Numbered from the stretch's first letter, positions 1 to 6,609 are shown. The stretch: DNA of 8,300 nt from JBNKDD01 sp050288085 (GCA_050288085.1 JBNKDD010000255.1:1-8300); one strand, 5' to 3'. The notes: a model not told the origin generated them from the letters alone. A program made the numbers and translations.

Positions 1-520
1 GGTCAGTCAAGCCCGCTTGGCTTTGACCGAGTGGACGCTGCTGATTACCAATGTTCCCTCAGAACAACTGGCTTTTGAAGAGGCTCTGGTCTTGTACGGG
101 GTCCGCTGGCAGATCGAACTCCTGTTCAAGCTCTGGAAAAGTGAGGGCCAGCTCGCCCATTCCCGCAGCCAGCACCCCTGGCGTATCCTGGCTGAAGTCT
201 ATGCTAAGTTGACCGCCATGATCATTCAACATTGGATTTTCTTGACCGGTTTCTGGGCTTACCCAGACCGCAGCCTGACCAAAGCCGCTGGCACGGTTCG
301 GCAGCATACTTTGAGCCTGGCTGTGGCCTGTAACAAAAGCCTTCGTCGGTTGCGGGAGGTTATCGATATCATTAATCGCTGTCTGGCGGTTGGTTGTCGT
401 CTCAACCCGCGCCGCTCTCGTCCCAACACTTATCAATTGCTATTGAAATTTGGTGAGTTGGGCTTAACTTAATGCCTATGGGATACAGCATACTGTGCCC
501 CTACCCAAGCATTACATCAG
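1..520 (+). mobile_element. Right end of an IS4-family insertion sequence (boundary approximate)
   Basis: The transposase stop at 470-472 is followed by about 88 bases before the next gene. IS4-family elements usually end within a few tens of bases of the transposase stop, so the right terminal inverted repeat probably lies between about 473 and 520. The left end is outside the window, so neither the inverted repeat nor a target-site duplication can be recognised. The stated end is a guess; only the transposase itself is supported by sequence. Confidence 0.4.
2..472 (+). CDS. IS4-family transposase, C-terminal fragment (5' end outside window)
   Basis: Catalytic C-terminal part of a cut-and-paste DDE transposase. 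The reading frame is open from base 2, so the gene is cut by the window edge and the TTG at 17 should not be taken as its start; 156 residues remain. The sequence YGVRWQIELLFKLWK (codons starting at 95) matches exactly the IS4 signature Y-(2)-R-(3)-E-(6)-K. In this family its Glu is the third acid of the DDE triad and its Tyr, Arg and Lys contact the transposon end. The preceding LLITNVP resembles the short beta strand normally found upstream of the signature. The two DDE aspartates would lie to the left of the window. The visible part ends in a normal basic, helical tail and a TAA stop with no frameshift, so the element may be intact, but this cannot be judged from here. It is tail to tail with the minus-strand glycoside hydrolase. 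Family assignment is firm; the subgroup is unknown. Confidence 0.9.
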   Translation, partial: VSQARLALTEWTLLITNVPSEQLAFEEALVLYGVRWQIELLFKLWKSEGQLAHSRSQHPWRILAEVYAKLTAMIIQHWIFLTGFWAYPDRSLTKAAGTVRQHTLSLAVACNKSLRRLREVIDIINRCLAVGCRLNPRRSRPNTYQLLLKFGELGLT

Positions 521-533
521 AACGGAAAACGGA

Positions 534-557
534 GTGAACGCACTTGTACGCTCTCAC
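534..557 (-). terminator. Weak terminator-like hairpin after the glycoside hydrolase gene
   Basis: Read on the minus strand, 4 bases after the TAG stop, GTGAGAGCG and TGCGTTCAC can pair across a short loop with G-T wobbles and one mismatch. TCCGTTTTCC follows. The stem is imperfect and the T-run short, so this is only a candidate intrinsic terminator for the minus-strand gene. Confidence 0.3.
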
Positions 558-560
558 CTT

Positions 561-3191
561 CTATGCCATGCCCCCGCTCTGCTGGATCAGCTTGGCGACC
601 AGGGCCGTCCAGCCGGTCTGATGGCTGGCTCCAACGCCCCTGCCGTTATCCCCGTGAAAATACTCATAGAACCAGATGTAATCCCGCCAATAGGGATCAT
701 CCTGGAAATAGGATTCATGCCCCAGGCAGGGACGGTGATCATCAGCATCACGCAGGAACAGCCGGTTCAAGCGCCGGGAAAGATCGGCGGCGACCACATC
801 TAGATTAACCTGATTCCCGGAATAGCGCGGCAGTTCCGTTTTGAAAGACTCCCCGCAGTAGTGATGGAACTTTTGCAGCGACTCGATCATCAGGTAGTTA
901 ATCGGGAACCAGATCGGGCCGCGCCAGTTCGAATTGCCACCGAACAACCCGGAGTCCGATTCTGCTGGCTGGTAGGTTACGTTGGCGGTATGTCCATCGA
1001 AGCTAAAAGTATAAGGCTCGGCAGCATACTGGCGGGAGAGCGACCGCAGGCCATAATCCGACAGGAACTGCGACTCGTCCAACATACGCGGCAGGATTCG
1101 CCCCAACTGTTCGCGGCTGACAATCGACAGCAAGCGCCGCCCGCCATAACCCGGATCGGTCAGCGAGGCGATGTTATCGACCAACTGCGGGCGGTATTCG
1201 ATAAACCACTCCATCCGCGCCCGGAAATCGGGCAGCAGGTCGAGCAGGTCAGGCTCCAGGGTTTCGACGGCGAACAGCGGGATCAGCCCCACGAACGAGC
1301 GCAGTTTAATCGGGATTTGCTGGTTATTGGATAGATGCAGCACGTCGTAGAAGAAACCATCTTCTTCATCCCACAGGCCCAGGTGATTGATCGCATGGGC
1401 AATGTAGATAAAGTGCTCAAAGAACTTGCTTGCCACATCCTGATAGGCTGGATTGGTGCGGGCCAGTTCCAGCGAAATAGCCAGCATGTTCAGGCAGTAC
1501 ATCCCCATCCAGGCAGTACCATCCGCCTGTTCGATGTGCCCACCGGTCGGCAGGGGCCTGCTGCGATCAAATACCCCGATGTTGTCCAGGCCCAGGAAAC
1601 CACCCTGAAAGACGTTGTTATCGTCGGCGTCCTTGCGATTTACCCACCAGGTGAAGTTCAACAGCAGCTTGTGGAAGATGCGTTCCAGAAAAGCGGTATC
1701 AGCTTTGCCGGTCAGGTTGCGGTCAATCTTGTAGACTCGCCACGCGGCCCAGGCATGCACCGGGGGATTGACGTCCCCGAAGGCCCATTCGTAAGCCGGG
1801 ATTTGCCCATTGGGGTGCATATACCGTTCGCGCAGCATCAGGATCAACTGGCGCTTGGCCCAATCCGGATCGATCATCGCAATCGGCAGGCAGTGGAAAG
1901 CTAAATCCCAGGCGGCAAACCAGGGATATTCCCACTTATCCGGCATCGAGATAATGTCGAGGTTGTAGAGATGCCCCCAATCGCTGTTGCGCCCGGACTT
2001 TCGCCGTTCGGGTGGGGGCGGCATATCGGGATCACCATCCAGCCACAGTTCGACGCTGTAATGGTAGAACTGCTTGGTCCACATCAACCCGGCGAATGCC
2101 TGCCGCTGCACCCGGCGTTCGTCATCTCTGAGGCCGGGCTTTTGGACGGTGGCATAGAACGCGTCCGCCTCTTCGATCCGCTGTTCGAAGACCGGGTCAA
2201 AATCAACAAAGGGATCATCATGGGGCCGGTCAGAAAAGCGAGTCGCAACGATGAACGATTCTCCGGGGGCAAGCGTTGTGTTGTAATGGGCTGCTGCCTT
2301 CGACCCTTTCCGATCCGGGTTGACCCGGTCGGTCAGGCCATCGACCACTGCATCATTGATGCTGTCCTTGACATAGGGAGTCCCGTTGGGCCAATCGTAA
2401 AGGCGCTCGCCGTTCGTCTCGTTCTCAGTGAACAGCAGTTCTGGCCCGGCGTCACCCGCTGCCTGGACGTACCAGTAGCGGTCACCGAGATGGGAATCGA
2501 TGGTGCGCGCCGAGGTCTGACCGGTGGCGGTTATTTCGGGGCGGGCCTTGCCGTAGCCCCACGACCAGATATTCCGGTACCAGAAATGCGGGAGTACGTG
2601 GATCGGGGCCGGATCCGGCCCGCGATTGATCACCGTCACCCGGCAGAGGATATCCTCTTCGGCGGCTTTGGCATATTCGACAAACACATCGAAATAGCGG
2701 TTGGCCTCGAAATCCTTCCACAGGGCGTCGATCAGTTCGAATTCGGGATCACCCTTGCTGCGCCGCCGGTTTTCCCCGGCCAGCAAACTGTACGGATAAG
2801 CGACCTGTGGATACTTATAGAGCATCTTCATGTAGGAATGGCTGGGCGTGCCATCCAGGTAGAAATAGTATTCCTTGACATCCTCACCGTGATTCCCTTC
2901 CGGGCCGGTAACACCGAACAGGCGCTCTTTGAGGATCGGGTCTTGCTCATTCCACAGCGCAATGCTCAGGCAGAGGTTCTGGTAATTGTTGCTAAAACCG
3001 GCCAGTCCGTCTTCATTCCAGCGATAGGCGCGGCTGCGGGCATGGTCATGTGGAAAATAATCCCAGGCGGTACCGTTAGGGCTGTAATCTTCCCGAACCG
3101 TCCCCCAGGCTCGTTCACTGAGGTAAGGTCCCCAGGCTCTCCAATCAGCTTTCCCGGCTTCAGAATCAGCCAGGCGTTGATGCTCGGACAT
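561..3191 (-). CDS. GH63/MGH1-like glycoside hydrolase, cytosolic, 876 aa
   Basis: Predicted alpha-glycosidase of the GH63 superfamily (mannosyl-oligosaccharide glucosidase and mannosylglycerate hydrolase relatives), which cleave with inversion in an (alpha/alpha)6 barrel. An N-terminal beta-rich part (about 1-350) starts with aromatic-rich blocks such as WGTVREDYSPNG near 30-40 and WDYFPHDHARSRAY near 43-57. The barrel (about 355-870) holds the family landmarks: EYPWFAAWDLAFH (421-433), GQIPAYEWAFGDVNPP (462-477) with Asp473 as likely general acid, NWRGPIWFPINYL (755-767), and WFYEYFHGDNG (840-850) with Glu843 as likely general base, then GASHQTGWTALVA. The catalytic assignments come from family resemblance. 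There is no signal peptide or membrane segment, so it should act in the cytoplasm on glucosides or mannosides, for example storage glycan or compatible-solute derivatives. The length is about twice that of the single-domain mannosylglycerate hydrolases (about 420 aa). The ATG start is supported by AAAGGGGG six bases upstream. No sugar transporter or other carbohydrate gene is adjacent, so the substrate stays open. Confidence 0.88.
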   Translation of the reverse strand: MSEHQRLADSEAGKADWRAWGPYLSERAWGTVREDYSPNGTAWDYFPHDHARSRAYRWNEDGLAGFSNNYQNLCLSIALWNEQDPILKERLFGVTGPEGNHGEDVKEYYFYLDGTPSHSYMKMLYKYPQVAYPYSLLAGENRRRSKGDPEFELIDALWKDFEANRYFDVFVEYAKAAEEDILCRVTVINRGPDPAPIHVLPHFWYRNIWSWGYGKARPEITATGQTSARTIDSHLGDRYWYVQAAGDAGPELLFTENETNGERLYDWPNGTPYVKDSINDAVVDGLTDRVNPDRKGSKAAAHYNTTLAPGESFIVATRFSDRPHDDPFVDFDPVFEQRIEEADAFYATVQKPGLRDDERRVQRQAFAGLMWTKQFYHYSVELWLDGDPDMPPPPERRKSGRNSDWGHLYNLDIISMPDKWEYPWFAAWDLAFHCLPIAMIDPDWAKRQLILMLRERYMHPNGQIPAYEWAFGDVNPPVHAWAAWRVYKIDRNLTGKADTAFLERIFHKLLLNFTWWVNRKDADDNNVFQGGFLGLDNIGVFDRSRPLPTGGHIEQADGTAWMGMYCLNMLAISLELARTNPAYQDVASKFFEHFIYIAHAINHLGLWDEEDGFFYDVLHLSNNQQIPIKLRSFVGLIPLFAVETLEPDLLDLLPDFRARMEWFIEYRPQLVDNIASLTDPGYGGRRLLSIVSREQLGRILPRMLDESQFLSDYGLRSLSRQYAAEPYTFSFDGHTANVTYQPAESDSGLFGGNSNWRGPIWFPINYLMIESLQKFHHYCGESFKTELPRYSGNQVNLDVVAADLSRRLNRLFLRDADDHRPCLGHESYFQDDPYWRDYIWFYEYFHGDNGRGVGASHQTGWTALVAKLIQQSGGMA

Positions 3192-3197
3192 GTAACA

Positions 3198-3205
3198 CCC
3201 CCTTT
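3198..3205 (-). promoter_or_regulatory. Ribosome binding site of the glycoside hydrolase gene
   Basis: On the minus strand, AAAGGGGG stands six bases before the ATG at 3191. This fixes the start; no other in-frame start nearby has a comparable purine block. Confidence 0.65.
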
Positions 3206-3216
3206 ACTATGTGAGG

Positions 3217-3246
3217 ATTCTACAGAATTGTTGATGGCCGGGGCAA
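3217..3246 (-). promoter_or_regulatory. Predicted sigma70-type promoter of the glycoside hydrolase gene
   Basis: On the minus strand TTGCCC (3246-3241) and TAGAAT (3222-3217) are separated by 18 bases. They match the -35 and -10 consensus at 4 of 6 and 5 of 6 positions. Transcription would begin near 3210, giving a leader of about 20 bases that contains the Shine-Dalgarno sequence. This is a prediction from sequence only. Confidence 0.45.
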
Positions 3247-3281
3247 GTAGGATGGGCAACACATATAATAGAACATGCGCT

Positions 3282-3326
3282 AGTAGGGGCGACGTAGACC
3301 GAAGGTCTGGGCCAGTCGCCCCTACT
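3282..3326. repeat. Nested palindromic element in the divergent intergenic region
   Basis: AGTAGGGGCGAC (3282-3293) is repeated as its perfect inverted copy GTCGCCCCTACT (3315-3326). In the 21-base loop a second perfect inverted repeat, AGACC-GAA-GGTCT (3296-3308), forms its own small hairpin. The whole folds as a 12-bp stem carrying an inner 5-bp stem. No T-run follows on either side, so it is not an ordinary intrinsic terminator. It looks like a REP- or MITE-like interspersed palindrome; related copies elsewhere cannot be seen in this window. Confidence 0.75.
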
Positions 3327-3352
3327 TCTCCAATAGAATTGCATAAGAAAAA

Positions 3353-3391
3353 GCCGGTGGGAATAAGTTCTGACGTTTCTCCAACACCGGC
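3353..3391. repeat. Inverted repeat next to the kinase -10 box, possible operator
   Basis: GCCGGTG (3353-3359) and CACCGGC (3385-3391) are perfect inverted copies 25 bases apart. The right arm ends two bases before the extended -10 box of the kinase gene, so a protein bound here would cover the -35 region. At seven bases per arm, chance occurrence is possible. Confidence 0.3.
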
Positions 3392-3392
3392 A

Positions 3393-3401
3393 TGATACAA
3401 T
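3393..3401 (+). promoter_or_regulatory. Extended -10 promoter element of the kinase gene, likely leaderless
   Basis: TGATACAAT contains a TGn extension followed by TACAAT (5 of 6 with TATAAT). The hexamer ends at 3401, so the expected start of transcription, about seven bases further, falls on or next to the A of the ATG at 3408. There is no good -35 hexamer at 16-18 bases (ACGTTT lies at 17), which extended -10 promoters tolerate. No Shine-Dalgarno sequence precedes the ATG, in keeping with a leaderless mRNA. Confidence 0.45.
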
Positions 3402-3407
3402 GATGGC

Positions 3408-4970
3408 ATGGCTCAATATCTTATCCGGCAACGAGATTATTTACTTGACATCTCCCGTGCACTGACCTCGCAGCTCAGTCTGAACGAGGTATTGCGGCGA
3501 ATTTTGCGTTCCGCCACCGAGATGTTAGGCGGTCAGGCCGGGCTGATTGCCCTGGCCGAAGATGGCGAAACCTTCGCCGTGCGGGCCAGCTACGGGATCA
3601 AACCGGCACTGCTCCACTTCTTCGCGCCCTTGCTGAAGGATATCCCGCACGAAGACCCGGAAAGCTTCGTCATCCCGGAGTTAGATCGCAAAATGCGGCT
3701 GGTCGCACGGGCCGCCGGGATGGGTCTGCACCAGGTGATCGCGCTTCCAATGGTGATCGGTAACGAGTTGGTCGGTGTGATCTACATCTTCCGGGCCGAT
3801 GCCGGGCGCTATACCCGCAACGATGTCGGCCTGCTGCAAAGCTTCGCCAATCAGGCAGCGATTGCCGTCCATAATGCGCGGCTGTATGAACAGTCCACAA
3901 CCGAGAAACAACGCCTCAACGCACTGCTGCGTCACAGCGCCGACGGGATCATGATCCTCAGCGCCGATCAAACGATCGAGAGCATTAACCTGGCCCTGGC
4001 CCGGATGACAGGTTGGGAGGTTGAAGAGGCTCAGGGTGTCCATCACGACGAGGTGATCCAGTGGATGCGCAAAGAACCGGGCCTCGATCTGGCCGATGCG
4101 ATTGCCGGTGGGTGGCCCCTTAGCGAAACCAGCACTCTGTATGTCGAGGGTGATCTCAGCCGGAAAATAAACGGCTCACAGTTAAGTGTCGGGATTACCT
4201 ATGCGCCGCTGTTCGACTCGAACCAACGCCTGATCAACATCATGGCAAATGTGCGCGACATTACCAAGTTCCGCGAGGCTGAAGAAGCCAAGAGCACCTT
4301 TATCTCGGTGATCTCGCATGAACTCAAAACGCCGGTATCCCTGATCAAAGGGTATGCCAGCACCCTGAATCGCGATGATGCGCATTGGGATCAGGATACG
4401 TTGTGCAACGGCCTGACCGTCATCGAGGAGGAAGCCGACCGCCTGACTTCCCTGATCGAAAACCTGCTGGATGTAACCCGTGTCCAGGCGGGCACGCTGA
4501 AACTCCAGTTTGGGCCGGTCAACCTGGCTAAACTGGTCAAGCGAACCGCCGAGAAATTCCGGACGCAGAGCGACACCCACAGCTTTGTGACCATGCTGTC
4601 CGATGATTTCCCTGCCATCCGGGGGGATGAGCAGCGGTTGGAGCAGGTCTTCTCAAACCTGTTCAGCAATGCGATCAAGTACTCGCCGGAGGGCGGGCAG
4701 ATCACGATCTCCGGGCGGGAGAGCGGGCAGGACATGGTTCAGATTTCGGTCAGCGATCAGGGGATCGGCCTGGATGAGGAACAGCAGGAACAGATCTTCG
4801 ACCGGTTTTACCGCGTGGATAATGCCCTCTCGCGGGATACGCAGGGGGCCGGACTTGGCCTGTATATCGTCCGCTCACTGATCGAGGCACACGGCGGTAT
4901 GATCTGGGCAGAGAGCGCACCCGGCCAGGGTACGACCTTTCATTTCACCCTGCCCCTGTTACAAGCATAA
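3408..4970 (+). CDS. Soluble GAF-PAS sensor histidine kinase, 520 aa
   Basis: Cytoplasmic sensor kinase that should autophosphorylate on histidine and pass the phosphate to a response regulator. Domains in order: GAF (about 15-160, ending FANQAAIAVHNARLYEQ), which may bind a small ligand; PAS (about 165-285, with DGIMILSADQTIESINLALARMTGW spread over 179-203), ending in the usual linker into the kinase core; HisKA with the H-box SHELKTP, phosphoacceptor His304; HATPase_c (about 400-517) with the N-box Asn421 in SNLFSNAIKYSPEGG, G1 box DQGIGL (450-455), F-box IFDRFYRVDN (463-472) and G2 box GAGLGLYIV (480-488). All boxes are intact, so the enzyme should be active. No membrane segment or signal peptide is visible. 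No cysteine cluster or clear haem or chromophore motif marks the GAF domain, so the signal is unknown. No response regulator gene lies in the window, making it an orphan here. The ATG has no ribosome binding site but sits where an extended -10 promoter would start transcription. It is divergent from the glycoside hydrolase and followed by the CpXC gene. Confidence 0.93.
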   Translation: MAQYLIRQRDYLLDISRALTSQLSLNEVLRRILRSATEMLGGQAGLIALAEDGETFAVRASYGIKPALLHFFAPLLKDIPHEDPESFVIPELDRKMRLVARAAGMGLHQVIALPMVIGNELVGVIYIFRADAGRYTRNDVGLLQSFANQAAIAVHNARLYEQSTTEKQRLNALLRHSADGIMILSADQTIESINLALARMTGWEVEEAQGVHHDEVIQWMRKEPGLDLADAIAGGWPLSETSTLYVEGDLSRKINGSQLSVGITYAPLFDSNQRLINIMANVRDITKFREAEEAKSTFISVISHELKTPVSLIKGYASTLNRDDAHWDQDTLCNGLTVIEEEADRLTSLIENLLDVTRVQAGTLKLQFGPVNLAKLVKRTAEKFRTQSDTHSFVTMLSDDFPAIRGDEQRLEQVFSNLFSNAIKYSPEGGQITISGRESGQDMVQISVSDQGIGLDEEQQEQIFDRFYRVDNALSRDTQGAGLGLYIVRSLIEAHGGMIWAESAPGQGTTFHFTLPLLQA

Positions 4971-4974
4971 CAGA

Positions 4975-5005
4975 CACAGGCATGTTAGAATAACCTGTGG
5001 TTTTC
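4975..5005 (+). terminator. Weak terminator-like hairpin after the kinase gene
   Basis: Four bases after the kinase stop, CACAG (4975-4979) pairs with CTGTG (4995-4999). GTTA (4984-4987) pairs with TAAC (4991-4994) across a GAA loop, leaving a four-base bulge on the left side. GTTTTCTG follows. The stem is interrupted and AT-rich inside and the T-run has only four bases, so termination would be partial at best. Confidence 0.4.
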
Positions 5006-5055
5006 TGACATAGAACTTTTCAAGAGCTGTTGATTTTTTGAGAAATTGCTATTAG

Positions 5056-5106
5056 ACCTCACCCCTGCCCTTTAGTTGTCAATGGCGGGTCGGAAGGGGG
5101 TGAGGT
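5056..5106. repeat. Perfect 10-bp inverted repeat in the leader of the CpXC gene
   Basis: ACCTCACCCC (5056-5065) and GGGGTGAGGT (5097-5106) are exact inverted copies around a 31-base loop that contains further C-rich and G-rich patches (GCCC at 5067-5070, GCGGGT near 5085). The right arm ends 24 bases before the ATG of the next gene and 11 bases before its ribosome binding site. It may be an interspersed repeat, a structured leader, or both. No T-run follows the stem, which argues against a terminator. Confidence 0.7.
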
Positions 5107-5117
5107 ATATGATTGCT

Positions 5118-5125
5118 GAAAGGAA
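5118..5125 (+). promoter_or_regulatory. Ribosome binding site that sets the start of the CpXC gene
   Basis: GAAAGGAA lies five bases before the ATG at 5131. The frame is open further upstream to a TTG at 5113, but that codon precedes this site and has no purine block of its own, so 5131 is the better start. Confidence 0.7.
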
Positions 5126-5130
5126 TTTTC

Positions 5131-6474
5131 ATGGCGAGACCTACGCCCACCACCATTTCTTGTCCGGCCTGCGGGCAACCCTTTAATGCGATTCTGGAAC
5201 AAATCCTTGACGTTGGATTAGACCCCGGTGCGAAAGAGCGCCTGCTCAGTGGACGGATCAACATGATCACCTGCCCGCACTGTGGGTATCAGGGCATGGT
5301 GGGCACGCCTCTCATGTACCATGATCCGAAAGAACAGTTAGCAATTGCCTACGTTCCGATGGAGTTGAATCTCCAGCAGCAAGATCGTGAAAAGCTGATC
5401 GGCGATATGACCAACGCCGTGATGCGGGCGCTTCCAGAAGATGCCCCCAAGGGCTATCTGCTCCAACCTAAAACGGCTCTGACCCTACAGGGAATGGTCG
5501 AGCAAGTATTGGAGGCCGAAGGGATCACCCCGGAGATGATCCAGAACGAGCGGCGGAAAGTCGAAATTATCGATGAGTTCGCCAACGCCACAGCCGAAGA
5601 GCGTGAACAACTGTTGGCCGACAACCAGCACTTATTCGACTTGACCTTCCTTGAACTGCTGACAGCGGCGGCTCAAGCGGCGACTCAGACCGGCGATCAA
5701 CGGCGGGCATTGAAGCTGCTCAACCTGCGCAGCCATCTGCTTGACACCACCGAGGCCGGGCAGGAACTCAAGGCCCAGCAAGATGCGCTGACCGAAGCCA
5801 GCCAGGAAATCCAGGAATTGGGCGAAGGGATCACCCGCGAGGCTTTTGTCCAACTGCTGGTTAATGCGGCTGACAATCCCTTCAAGGTCGATGCCCTGGC
5901 GACGATTGGCCGGTCCATCCTCGACTATTCGACCTTCCAACTGGTGACCGAGCACGTTGACAAAGCCACCGATCCGGTGCAGAAGCAAAATCTGACCAAC
6001 ATGCGTGAGCGCCTGTTGGAACTGGCAGCAGAGTTCGAGAAGCAGTCACGCGCCCAACTTGAGCGGGCTGCCGATACGCTCAGAACGCTGATCACAGCAC
6101 CGGATATCCCGCAGGCTATCCGGGCGAACATCAACCGGATCGACGAGCTGTTCCTGCAAGTCCTCCAGGTCAACCTGGAAGAGGCCCGTAAATCCGGCAA
6201 CCCGGAGGTATCAGCCCGGCTGCGTGAGATTCGGGATGAAGTCCTGAAGCTGATCCAGGATGCCGCCCCGCCGGAGATCAGGCTGATCAACCAGATGTTG
6301 AGTGTCGAGACAGATGAGGAATCATTGAGCATTCTACGGGAGCATCAGGACGACATCAACGAAGATATGATTGCTGTGATGGGTGACCTGGTCGAACAGC
6401 TTCGTCAGGGCGGCAGTGAACGGGTCGCCGAGCGGCTTGAGATGCTGCGAGACGAAGCCGAGAAGATGCTTTAA
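5131..6474 (+). CDS. CpXC-type double zinc-ribbon protein with long helical C-terminal region, 447 aa
   Basis: The N-terminal part (about 7-130) fits the CpXC domain, a family of unknown function named for its C-P-x-C knuckles: CPAC at 11-14 and CPHC at 48-51, about 33 residues apart, which could bind one zinc ion through four cysteines. Motifs such as TPLMYHDP and IAYVPMEL follow and fit the conserved core of the domain. The rest (about 135-447) is rich in Glu, Gln, Leu, Arg and Ala and reads as almost continuous amphipathic helix, with likely coiled-coil or helical-repeat stretches (for example 205-235, 285-320 and 340-380). There is no signal peptide or membrane segment, so it should be cytoplasmic. 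The most I can infer is a role as a zinc-binding scaffold or adaptor. It follows the kinase on the same strand after 160 bases holding a weak terminator and an inverted repeat, and is closed by a strong terminator. Confidence is high that it is a real gene and good for the CpXC assignment; its function is unknown. Confidence 0.85.
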   Translation: MARPTPTTISCPACGQPFNAILEQILDVGLDPGAKERLLSGRINMITCPHCGYQGMVGTPLMYHDPKEQLAIAYVPMELNLQQQDREKLIGDMTNAVMRALPEDAPKGYLLQPKTALTLQGMVEQVLEAEGITPEMIQNERRKVEIIDEFANATAEEREQLLADNQHLFDLTFLELLTAAAQAATQTGDQRRALKLLNLRSHLLDTTEAGQELKAQQDALTEASQEIQELGEGITREAFVQLLVNAADNPFKVDALATIGRSILDYSTFQLVTEHVDKATDPVQKQNLTNMRERLLELAAEFEKQSRAQLERAADTLRTLITAPDIPQAIRANINRIDELFLQVLQVNLEEARKSGNPEVSARLREIRDEVLKLIQDAAPPEIRLINQMLSVETDEESLSILREHQDDINEDMIAVMGDLVEQLRQGGSERVAERLEMLRDEAEKML

Positions 6475-6495
6475 CAAGATTGAAGAAGATTTATC

Positions 6496-6520
6496 AGAGG
6501 CACGTTTGTGCCTCTTTTTT
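6496..6520 (+). terminator. Strong intrinsic terminator after the CpXC gene
   Basis: AGAGGCAC (6496-6503) pairs perfectly with GTGCCTCT (6508-6515) across a GTTT loop and runs directly into TTTTTT (6515-6520). It lies 21 bases after the TAA stop. This is the clearest regulatory signal in the window and ends any transcript coming from the kinase/CpXC side. Confidence 0.93.
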
Positions 6521-6594
6521 ATTTCCGGGGAGCGGTCCAATTTTTGTTTTTTCCGACCTAAGGGGCAAAATTAGAACATCCATTCCCAACACCT

Positions 6595-6603
6595 GAAAGG
6601 AAG
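6595..6603 (+). promoter_or_regulatory. Ribosome binding site of the cysteine hydrolase gene
   Basis: GAAAGGAAG lies six bases before the ATG at 6610. A second ATG at 6606 is out of frame, so the 6610 start is supported. Confidence 0.65.
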
Positions 6604-6609
6604 TTATGC

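Noticed and set aside
59..436. Minus-strand open frame of 125 codons opposite the transposase
   Set aside because: It is a shadow of the transposase gene, which carries the IS4 signature in the plus frame. The minus frame has no recognisable motif and no ribosome binding site that I can see.
2606..2621. Perfect 16-bp palindrome GGGCCGGATCCGGCCC
   Set aside because: It lies inside the hydrolase coding region, where it encodes ordinary residues near Gly191-Pro-Asp-Pro. In G/C-rich coding DNA this is probably chance.
3264..3269. Perfect TATAAT on the plus strand as the kinase promoter
   Set aside because: No -35-like hexamer lies 16-18 bases upstream (the sequence there is GGGCAA, which serves better as the minus-strand -35 box), and there is no TGn extension. 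It may be a minor or fortuitous site.
1971..3395. Long plus-strand open frame (474 codons) opposite the glycoside hydrolase, with further open stretches in the same frame at 861-1334 and 1335-1904
   Set aside because: It lies antisense to a gene with clear family motifs. It has no recognisable domain, and it runs through the intergenic palindrome and promoter region. Long antisense frames are common opposite high-GC genes.
5113..5130. Upstream TTG start adding six residues to the CpXC protein
   Set aside because: The ribosome binding site at 5118-5125 lies inside that extension and points to the ATG at 5131. The TTG has no site of its own.
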